Assembly (NCBI GenBank): GCA_903929895.1
Contig: CAIYWM010000582.1
Location: forward strand, 1-5,295
DNA: 5,295 bases
Source: an uncultured Alphaproteobacteria bacterium
Lineage (GTDB): Bacteria; Pseudomonadota; Alphaproteobacteria; Reyranellales; Reyranellaceae
Direction: 5' to 3'
Shown here: one piece after another, positions 1 to 5,295 of the stretch
Layout of the letters: each line of letters begins with the position of its first letter
Numbering within the stretch: position 1 is the stretch's first letter
The notes under the pieces: model-generated
What the model saw: the letters and a program-made list of their open reading frames with translations, nothing else
What the model was told of the DNA's origin: nothing
Database searches by the model: none
Translations under genes and position numbers: made by a program

Positions 1-1
1 C

Positions 2-226
2 CGCTACGCCATCCCCTTCTTCTGCGATCCCGACCACGACACGATGATCGAGTGCCTGCCGTCCTGCCAGTCGGCCGAGACGCCGGCCAAGTATCCGCCG
101 ATCAAGTTCGGCGACTATGCGCTGTGGTTCGCCGCCCAGCGCTACGGGCACATGTCGAAGGTCCAGGCCCCGTCCGAGGCCGAGATCGCGCCGGGCGAGC
201 GCGCCACCTCCCGCTGGCAGGCCTGA
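2..226 (+). CDS. Isopenicillin N synthase-like Fe(II) oxygenase, C-terminal fragment
   Basis: This is the last 74 residues of a gene that begins before the window. The reading frame opens with RYAIPFFCDPDHDTMIECLP, followed by KYPPI and GDYALWFAAQRYGH. That is the usual C-terminal end of bacterial proteins annotated as isopenicillin N synthase family oxygenases, the 2-oxoglutarate/Fe(II) dioxygenase superfamily. The R-x-S substrate or cosubstrate carboxylate motif of this family falls on the first three visible residues, and here it reads R-Y-A, with Ala where Ser is usual. The iron-binding His-x-Asp...His residues lie upstream and cannot be checked. Such enzymes are cytosolic and oxidise small molecules; most bacterial members have no known substrate and are not penicillin enzymes. 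The stop is only 4 bases before the binding-protein gene, so the two are probably co-transcribed. The family call is firm and the substrate is unknown. Confidence 0.85.
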   Translation, partial: RYAIPFFCDPDHDTMIECLPSCQSAETPAKYPPIKFGDYALWFAAQRYGHMSKVQAPSEAEIAPGERATSRWQA

Positions 227-230
227 TCCG

Positions 231-1811
231 ATGCGCCTTCGCAATCTGCTGGCGGCGGGCTCCGCCGCCGCCCTCCTCCTCGCCTCGCCCGCTTTCGCCC
301 AGACGAAGACCATCAAGGCGGTGATGCATTCGGACCTCAAGGTCCTCGACCCGATCTGGACGACCGCCAACATCGTGCGCAACCACGGCTACATGGTGTG
401 GGACACGCTGTTCGCGATGGACGAGAAGCTGCAGCCGCAGCCTCAGATGGTCGACACCTGGACCCTGAGCGACGACAAGCTCACCTATACCTTCACGCTG
501 CGCGATGGGCTCAAGTGGCATGACGGCAAGCCGGTCACGGCCGAGGACTGCATCGCCTCGCTGAAGCGCTGGGGTGCGTGCGATTCGACCGGCGTGAAGA
601 TGCTCAGCTTCGTCTCGTCCTTCGAGCCGGTGAACGACAAGACGTTCAAGATCGTGCTGAAGGAGCCCTACGGGCTGCTGATCGATTCGCTCGCCAAGCC
701 CGGCGGGTCGACCCCGCTGATGATGCCCAAGCGCATCGCCGACACCGATCCCGCCAAGCAGATCTCCGAGTTCATCGGCTCCGGCCCCTTCATCTTCAAG
801 GCCGACGAGTGGAAGCCCGGCGACAAGACCGTCTATGTGAAGAACCCCGACTACAAGCCGCGCGCCGAGCCCGCCTCCGGCCTGGCCGGCGGCAAGGTCG
901 CCAAGGTCGATCGGGTCGAGTGGCTGGCCATCCCCGATCACCAGACCGCGGTGAACGCCCTGCTGGCCGGCGAGATCGATTATATCGAGGCGCCGCCGCA
1001 TGACCTGAAGCCGCTGCTGCTGGCCGACAAGAACATCAGGCTCGAGGTCTACAACAAGATCGGCGCCCAGTACGTCTTCCGGTGGAACACGGTCGTCCCG
1101 CCGTTCGACAACGAGAAGGTGCGGCGCGCCGCGGAATACGCCTTCGACCAGAAGGCGTTCCTGCAGGGCGTGATCGGCGACGAGAAGTACTACCAGACCT
1201 GCGATGCCATGTTCGTCTGCGGCACGCCGCTCGAATCCAATGCCGGCATGGAAGGCCTGGTGCGGGGCAACTTCGCCAAGTCGAGGGAGCTGCTGAAGGA
1301 GGCGGGCTATGACGGCACGCCGATCGTGATGCTGCACACCACCGACATCGCGGTGCTCACCAATGCCGGACCGATCGCCAAGGACCTGCTCGAAAAGGGC
1401 GGCTTCAAGGTGCAGATGGTGCCGCTCGACTTCCAGGCCATCGTCGCGCGGCGCCTGCGCAAAACGCCGCCGCAGGATGGCGGCTGGAACGGCTTCATGA
1501 CCGCCTGGCTGTCGGTCGACATGATGAATCCTCTGACCAACAGCATGCTCACCGCCTCGTGCGACAAGGCCAATTTCGGCTGGCCCTGCGACGCCGAGGT
1601 CGAGAGGCTGCGCGACGCCTTCGCGCGAGCGCCCGATCTCGAGAGCCGCAAGAAGATCGCGGCCGAGCTGCAGGCGCGCGCCATCACCTATGGCACTCAC
1701 GTTCCGCTCGGCCAGTACACGTTGCCGACGGCGACGCGCTCGGACCGTCTGAGCGGTATCGTGACAAGTCCCATTCCGGTATTCTGGAACATCGAGAAGA
1801 AGGGCAACTGA
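231..1811 (+). CDS. ABC transporter substrate-binding protein, family 5 (Dpp/Opp-like)
   Basis: Predicted periplasmic protein of 526 residues that captures a solute and delivers it to an ABC importer. Residues 1-23 are a classic Sec signal peptide: Arg at 2 and 4, a hydrophobic Ala/Leu core, and AFA before a likely cut at Gln24. No lipobox cysteine is present, so it should be soluble. The mature part carries family 5 hallmarks: an LDPIW segment near 39-43, the signature around 88-107 (FTLRDGLKWHDGKPVTAEDC), GSGPF at 183-187, NPDY at 205-208 and a Trp-rich stretch near 416-426. Length is normal for the family. The ATG at 231 was chosen because upstream in-frame codons would bury the signal peptide; it lies 4 bases after the oxygenase stop with only a weak AGG (219-221) ahead, which suggests coupled translation. 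Six cysteines sit in three close pairs (107/117, 324/330, 444/453). Ligands in this family include peptides, nickel, sugars, opines and other small molecules, so a peptide role should not be assumed. No permease or ATPase gene is visible. Confidence 0.95.
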   Translation: MRLRNLLAAGSAAALLLASPAFAQTKTIKAVMHSDLKVLDPIWTTANIVRNHGYMVWDTLFAMDEKLQPQPQMVDTWTLSDDKLTYTFTLRDGLKWHDGKPVTAEDCIASLKRWGACDSTGVKMLSFVSSFEPVNDKTFKIVLKEPYGLLIDSLAKPGGSTPLMMPKRIADTDPAKQISEFIGSGPFIFKADEWKPGDKTVYVKNPDYKPRAEPASGLAGGKVAKVDRVEWLAIPDHQTAVNALLAGEIDYIEAPPHDLKPLLLADKNIRLEVYNKIGAQYVFRWNTVVPPFDNEKVRRAAEYAFDQKAFLQGVIGDEKYYQTCDAMFVCGTPLESNAGMEGLVRGNFAKSRELLKEAGYDGTPIVMLHTTDIAVLTNAGPIAKDLLEKGGFKVQMVPLDFQAIVARRLRKTPPQDGGWNGFMTAWLSVDMMNPLTNSMLTASCDKANFGWPCDAEVERLRDAFARAPDLESRKKIAAELQARAITYGTHVPLGQYTLPTATRSDRLSGIVTSPIPVFWNIEKKGN

Positions 1812-1824
1812 CGCCCATCAAGCC

Positions 1825-1828
1825 GAGG
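1825..1828 (+). promoter_or_regulatory. Likely ribosome binding site of the first carrier gene
   Basis: GAGG lies 6 bases before the ATG at 1835. It is the clearest Shine-Dalgarno-like element among the gene starts here and supports 1835 over in-frame starts further upstream, which would fall inside the binding-protein gene. The start also matches the beginning of the paralogous carrier downstream. Confidence 0.5.
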
Positions 1829-1834
1829 CCGACG

Positions 1835-3106
1835 ATGTTACCCGAGAAGACCCGCATCATCGGCGCCGGCGCGATCGGCAACGTCCTCGAATGGTTCGAT
1901 TTCGCGATCTACGGCTATTTCGCGATCACGATCGGCCAGACCTTCTTCCCGCACCAGGATCCGCTGGCGCAGTTGCTCTCCACCTTCGGCGTGTTCGCGA
2001 TCGGCTGCCTGATGCGGCCGCTGGGGAGCCTCCTGTCGGGCAGCATCGGCGACCGCTACGGCCGGCGCGCCGCGCTCACCGTCTCGATGACGGCGATGGC
2101 CTTCTCGACCTTCCTCGTCGGTATCCTGCCCGGCTACGAGACCCTGGGAATGGCGGCTCCCCTGATCCTGACGGCTCTGCGCATGGTGCAGGGCCTGTCG
2201 CTCGGCGGCGAGTGCCCGACCGCCTTCATCTTCATGATCGAGCATGCCGGCGCGCAGAAGCGTGGCCTGGCCGGCGCGATGGCGACCGGCGGCAACGCGG
2301 CCGGCCTCCTCCTCGGATCTGTAGCCGGTGTGCTCCTCACCGCCGTGATGCCGCCGGAGGTTCTGCAGGACTGGGGCTGGAGGCTGCCGTTCCTGCTCGG
2401 CCTTCCGGTCGGGTTGATGGGCCTCTGGCTGCGCCGGGGCGTGCCCGAGCCGCCCCGGGACACCGGCATTGTGGAGACTCCCGTGCGGGAGGTGTTCAAA
2501 CACCATCTCTGGCTGGTGGCGCGCCTGGCGTGCATGGGTGCGCTGGGCACCGTGACGTTTTTCGTCATCTTCCTCTACCTGGTGAGCTGGCTGCAGCTCA
2601 TCGATGGGGTCTCGCCGGTGCGCGCCCTCGGCTTCAGTTCGATCGCGATGGCTGCGGCTCTCCCGATCTACCTTTCCGCAGGCTGGTTGAGCGACCGGAT
2701 CGGCCGGCGGAAACTGCTCCTCGGCGGGATGGTGGCGGCCCTGGTGGGCGCGTTCCCTCTGCTCTGGCTCATGCACCACGCCGATCCCGTCCTGGTCCTC
2801 GCCGGCGAACTGGGCTTCGTTCTGATCATCGGCATCGTATTCGGCATCGAACCGGCCTTCATGGTGGAAGCGACGCCCGCCCCGATCCGCTGCACGGCGG
2901 TGGCACTCGGCTTTAATCTTCCGGCCGGTATCCTGGGTGGTCTCGCGCCGCTCGCGGCGACCTGGCTGATCCACCGCACGGGGAACGACCTCAGCCCCGC
3001 CTTCCTCATCATGGGGGCAGCGGCGATTTCCCTGGTCGCAACGGCTTCGTTTCGTGACAGGACCGGGATGCCCGACGCCCAGCCCGCGGACGCTTCGAAG
3101 AAGTAA
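1835..3106 (+). CDS. MFS transporter, metabolite:H+ symporter (MHS) type, copy 1
   Basis: Inner-membrane carrier of 423 residues with about 12 hydrophobic segments, probably moving an organic acid or other small metabolite with protons. MHS-type features are visible in order: GNVLEWFDFAIYGYFA in helix 1 (15-30, with Glu19 and Asp22), the loop 2-3 MFS motif GSIGDRYGRR (69-78), RMVQGLSLGGE (116-126), GWRLPFLLG (181-189), the second-half motif GWLSDRIGRRK (283-293), and Glu345 followed by IRCTAVALG (351-359). The tail after about residue 406 is short and polar. Length fits KgtP/ProP/citrate-type relatives. It starts 23 bases after the binding-protein stop and is followed after 35 bases by a close paralogue. 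Glu339, in a predicted late helix, is replaced by Ile in the paralogue, so substrate or coupling may differ. The MHS assignment is strong; alpha-ketoglutarate, citrate, betaine or shikimate specificity cannot be told apart from sequence. Confidence 0.93.
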   Translation: MLPEKTRIIGAGAIGNVLEWFDFAIYGYFAITIGQTFFPHQDPLAQLLSTFGVFAIGCLMRPLGSLLSGSIGDRYGRRAALTVSMTAMAFSTFLVGILPGYETLGMAAPLILTALRMVQGLSLGGECPTAFIFMIEHAGAQKRGLAGAMATGGNAAGLLLGSVAGVLLTAVMPPEVLQDWGWRLPFLLGLPVGLMGLWLRRGVPEPPRDTGIVETPVREVFKHHLWLVARLACMGALGTVTFFVIFLYLVSWLQLIDGVSPVRALGFSSIAMAAALPIYLSAGWLSDRIGRRKLLLGGMVAALVGAFPLLWLMHHADPVLVLAGELGFVLIIGIVFGIEPAFMVEATPAPIRCTAVALGFNLPAGILGGLAPLAATWLIHRTGNDLSPAFLIMGAAAISLVATASFRDRTGMPDAQPADASKK

Positions 3107-3132
3107 TGCCTGCCGCTCGTCTCGTGGCATAG
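3106..3132 (+). other. Possible 8-codon bridging reading frame between the two carrier genes
   Basis: An ATG shares its A with the TAA stop of the first carrier (TAATG) and opens a frame reading MPAARLVA before a TAG at 3130-3132, 9 bases before the ATG of the second carrier. It is in the same frame as the second carrier. GAAG-type purines lie just upstream (3096-3102). It might carry ribosomes across the gap by stop-and-restart, since the second carrier has no well-spaced Shine-Dalgarno sequence. It may equally be chance. A weak 5-base inverted repeat (ATGCC at 3106-3110, GGCAT at 3126-3130) marks its ends. Confidence 0.2.
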
Positions 3133-3141
3133 TCCGGCGAG

Positions 3142-4398
3142 ATGAGCCCTACCAGCACTCGCCGCATCGTTGCGGCCGGTACCATCGGCAACCTGCTCGA
3201 ATGGTACGATTTCGCGATCTACGGCTACTTCGCTGCCACGATCGGTCGTGTCTTCTTCCCCGCCGAAAATCCAGTGGCGCAGGTCCTGGCCGCCTTCGGC
3301 ATCTTCGCGCTGGGCTATCTGATGCGCCCGCTGGGCGGCATCGTGGTCGGCCATATCGGCGACCGGCTCGGCAGGCGTGCCGCCCTGACCTTCTCGATCG
3401 CCGCCATGGCGCTCCCCACTTTCCTCGTGGGCCTGCTGCCGGGCTACGAGACGCTCGGCATGGCGGCGCCCATCCTGCTCACGCTGCTGCGCATGATCCA
3501 GGGCCTGTCGGTCGGCGGCGAGGCCACCACCTCGATGGTCTTCCTGGTCGAGCAGGCCCCGCCCGGTCGGCGCGGCCTGGTCGGCAGCTTCTGCTCGCTG
3601 GCCGCCACCGGCGGCTTCCTCCTGGGCTCCGGAATCGGTGCGGTCTTTGCCGCCCTCCTGCCGCCGGAAGCACTGGCGACCTGGGGCTGGCGCGTACCGT
3701 TCCTGCTCGGCCTGCTTCTGGGCGTCGCCGGGTGGTGGATCCGCCAGGTCATCGTCGAGGACGCGCCGCCAAAATCGGGCCACGGCTCGCCGCTGGTCGA
3801 GACGCTGCGCCATCACGGCCGCGCCGTGATGCGCGTGGCCGGCATCACGATCTTCAACGCCGTCGGCTTCTACCTGATGTTCCTCTACGTGGTGACCTGG
3901 CTTCAGACCGTCGATGGCATCGCACCGGCGCGCGCCCTGGAGATCAATACCGTCAGCATGGTCTTCCTGCTCCCGGTGATGCTCCTGTCCGGCTGGCTGT
4001 CGGACCGCCTGGGCCGCCGACCGCTGATGTTCGCGGCAATGATCCTGGGCTTCGTCGGCGCGCTGCCGCTCCTGTGGCTGATGCATCACCCCGATCCGAG
4101 GCTGATCCTGCTGGGACAACTCGCTCTGGTGGTGCCGGCCGGCATGGGCCTCGGCATCATCCCCTCCCTCCTGACCGAGGCGGTGGCGGGCCGTGTCCGC
4201 TGCACCGCCATTTCGCTGGGCTACAACATCGCCTTCGGCGTGATCGGCGGGCTGACGCCCCTCACGGCGGCCTGGCTGGTGGCCCGCACGGAGATGGACC
4301 TGAGCCCGGCCTGGCTGTTCATGGGCGCCGCCGCCATCTCCATCGCCACGCTCCTCACCTTCCGCGAGACGTCGCGCGACGCGACGCTGCCACCGTGA
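3142..4398 (+). CDS. MFS transporter, metabolite:H+ symporter (MHS) type, copy 2
   Basis: Inner-membrane carrier of 418 residues, about 12 predicted helices, and a tandem paralogue of the preceding gene. It aligns with copy 1 with a constant one-residue offset and no gaps over about 408 residues. Key motifs are GNLLEWYDFAIYGYFA (16-31), GHIGDRLGRR (70-79), RMIQGLSVGGE (117-127), GWRVPFLLG (182-190), GWLSDRLGRR (284-293) and Glu346 with VRCTAISLG (352-360). The strongest divergence is in the central cytoplasmic loop (about 202-222), helix 7 and the segment before Glu346, where GIIPSLL replaces GIEPAFM. Homology of the first residues with copy 1 supports the ATG at 3142, although the only purine-rich element (GGCGAG, 3136-3141) touches the start codon, too close for a normal ribosome binding site. 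The stop overlaps the GTG of the hydrolase gene. The likely role is proton-coupled uptake of a small metabolite related to that of copy 1; the substrate is unknown. Confidence 0.93.
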   Translation: MSPTSTRRIVAAGTIGNLLEWYDFAIYGYFAATIGRVFFPAENPVAQVLAAFGIFALGYLMRPLGGIVVGHIGDRLGRRAALTFSIAAMALPTFLVGLLPGYETLGMAAPILLTLLRMIQGLSVGGEATTSMVFLVEQAPPGRRGLVGSFCSLAATGGFLLGSGIGAVFAALLPPEALATWGWRVPFLLGLLLGVAGWWIRQVIVEDAPPKSGHGSPLVETLRHHGRAVMRVAGITIFNAVGFYLMFLYVVTWLQTVDGIAPARALEINTVSMVFLLPVMLLSGWLSDRLGRRPLMFAAMILGFVGALPLLWLMHHPDPRLILLGQLALVVPAGMGLGIIPSLLTEAVAGRVRCTAISLGYNIAFGVIGGLTPLTAAWLVARTEMDLSPAWLFMGAAAISIATLLTFRETSRDATLPP

Positions 4399-5264
4399 GG
4401 GTCACCCGTCGCGCGCTGGCGCCGATGGCGCTGGCGGCAGCGACGTTCCCGGCCCGCGCGGCGCCCCCTCCCTGGATCGACGCGCACACCCACGCCTTCG
4501 TGCGCGGGCTGAAGCTCGCCGTCGATGCGCGTTATGCGCCGGCCTACGACGCGTCCTGGGAGACACTGCTGAAGTTGGCCGAAGCCAACGGCGTCGGCCG
4601 GACGGTGCTGCTGCAGCCGTCGTTCCTGGGATACGACAATTCCTATCTGTTCGACGCACTCAAGGCCGCGCCGCAGTGCTTCCGCGGCGTGCCGTGGATC
4701 TCACCGTCGATCGAAACGCGGCCCGAAGAGTGGGAGGAGATGGCACGGATCGGCGTTCGCGGCCTGCGCTTCCCGATCTTCGGCCTGCCGACCCCGCAAT
4801 GGTCCGCCTATCACGAGATGCTGGGCGAGGCGCTGAAGCGGGACTGGCCGATCCATCTCTATGTCGAGAGCAAACGCCTGCTCGAGATGCTGCCGTTCCT
4901 GCTGGACGGCGGCCACAAGGTCGTGGTCCCGCACTACGGCATGTTCGACCGTACCCAGGGACCCGCGCGCGATCCCGGCTTCAAGGCCCTGCTGGAGAGT
5001 GCGAAAACCGGCCGCGTCTTCGTCGTGATGTGCGGCGCCTATCGTGTCGGCCCGGAGCGCGCCCGCCAGGCCGCCCCGATGCTGCTCGACGCTTTCGGCC
5101 CCGAGCGGCTGATGTGGGGCAGCGACTGGCCGCACACCGACACCGACCTCAATCGCGTCACGACCTATCCGATCACGCTCAGAACCTTCGAGGACTGGGA
5201 GCCGAACGAGGCTATGCGACGCACCATCCTGATCGACACGCCGACGAAGCTTTACGGCCTCTAG
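4395..5264 (+). CDS. Amidohydrolase-superfamily protein (LigI-like), probably exported
   Basis: Hydrolase of 289 residues with a predicted TIM-barrel of the amidohydrolase_2 type, the group that includes 2-pyrone-4,6-dicarboxylate lactonase (LigI) and many uncharacterised lactonases and decarboxylases. Visible active-site candidates are the WIDAHTH strand 1 motif (His31, His33), LLQPSFLGYDNSYL (72-85), His154 in PIHLYVE, His180 in VVVPHYG, and Asp244 in WGSDWPH (241-247). The start is GTG at 4395, giving a 4-base GTGA overlap with the second carrier, a usual sign of translational coupling. That start supplies a leader with TRRAL at 4-8, an Ala-rich core, and ARA before a possible cut after Ala22, resembling a twin-arginine or Sec signal. 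A start at the ATG at 4425 would remove the Arg pair. Relatives of LigI are mostly cytosolic, so export would be unusual. Alternative activities include lactonase, amidase or decarboxylase. The family call is strong; the substrate and location are inference. Confidence 0.9.
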   Translation: MRVTRRALAPMALAAATFPARAAPPPWIDAHTHAFVRGLKLAVDARYAPAYDASWETLLKLAEANGVGRTVLLQPSFLGYDNSYLFDALKAAPQCFRGVPWISPSIETRPEEWEEMARIGVRGLRFPIFGLPTPQWSAYHEMLGEALKRDWPIHLYVESKRLLEMLPFLLDGGHKVVVPHYGMFDRTQGPARDPGFKALLESAKTGRVFVVMCGAYRVGPERARQAAPMLLDAFGPERLMWGSDWPHTDTDLNRVTTYPITLRTFEDWEPNEAMRRTILIDTPTKLYGL

Positions 5265-5271
5265 CAGGCCG
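5255..5271 (+). other. Short GC-rich hairpin over the last stop codon
   Basis: CGGCCT (5255-5260) and AGGCCG (5266-5271) are perfect inverted repeats around a 5-base loop that holds the TAG stop. No T-run follows, and the next bases are CTGGAAAAGCTGG, so it lacks the tail of an intrinsic terminator. It could slow transcription or protect the 3' end, or be chance in GC-rich DNA. The remaining bases to the window end hold no gene that I can see. Confidence 0.2.
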
Positions 5272-5295
5272 CTGGAAAAGCTGGATTCTGACACA

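Noticed and set aside
117..230. An upstream start that would extend the binding protein by 38 residues
   Set aside because: The extension is Arg/Pro-rich, overlaps the oxygenase coding region, and would place the clear Sec signal peptide inside the protein.
102..1700. A 532-codon open frame on the minus strand opposite the binding protein
   Set aside because: Its translation is Arg/Gly/Asp/His-rich with no domain motif, and it is the mirror of a gene with a clear signal peptide and family signature. Long antisense frames are expected in high-GC coding DNA.
231..1811. Naming the binding protein DppA or OppA
   Set aside because: Only family-level signatures are visible. Family 5 covers many ligands, and the context here does not point to peptides.
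2668..4119. A 483-codon minus-strand open frame across both carrier genes
   Set aside because: It is rich in Gln, Arg, Asp and Ala, spans two well-supported plus-strand genes and their gap, and shows no recognisable domain. A similar frame lies opposite copy 1 (1838-3130), as expected of shadows of homologous genes.
3054..4394. A plus-strand extension of the hydrolase frame to 736 codons, as if a fusion protein
   Set aside because: The part before 4395 is Arg/Pro/Gly-rich shadow sequence of the second carrier. The true hydrolase begins at the GTG with a leader and its strand 1 metal or active-site motif.
5255..5295. An intrinsic terminator at the end of the gene run
   Set aside because: The 6-base-pair stem is followed by no T-run, so it does not meet the usual criteria. 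I kept it only as a low-confidence hairpin.

Overview
The window is a compact, high-GC stretch of proteobacterial DNA with five genes, all on the plus strand and nearly end to end. The largest gap inside the gene run is 35 bases, and the last two genes overlap by 4 bases. Base composition, codon use and the gene types (isopenicillin-N-synthase-like oxygenase, family 5 solute-binding protein, MHS-type carriers, LigI-like amidohydrolase) fit an alphaproteobacterium of the soil or water type, such as a member of Rhodospirillales or Hyphomicrobiales. The genus cannot be fixed from the sequence alone. No RNA genes, mobile elements, CRISPR arrays or attachment sites were seen, and there is no gene-free stretch longer than about 35 bases.

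Layout: (1) bases 2-226, the C-terminal end of an isopenicillin-N-synthase-like non-haem iron oxygenase, cut by the window edge. (2) 231-1811, an exported family 5 (Dpp/Opp-like) ABC solute-binding protein with three local cysteine pairs, and no permease or ATPase gene in view. (3) 1835-3106 and (4) 3142-4398, two MHS-type major facilitator carriers. These align without gaps over about 408 residues at roughly 52% identity by hand count, so they are a tandem duplicate that has since diverged. (5) 4395-5264, a small LigI-like amidohydrolase that starts at GTG inside the stop codon of the second carrier and has a twin-arginine-like leader. The last 31 bases hold no recognisable gene.

The tight spacing suggests one transcript. 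Two uptake modes (binding-protein capture and proton symport), a substrate-modifying oxygenase and a hydrolase together look like a catabolic or scavenging module for a small organic acid, lactone, amide or peptide-like compound. That functional link is inference; the substrate is not readable from the sequence. The gene types are all known families. The points most worth a second look are the diverged carrier pair, the apparently exported hydrolase, the Ala in the oxygenase R-x-S motif, and an 8-codon reading frame bridging the two carrier genes.
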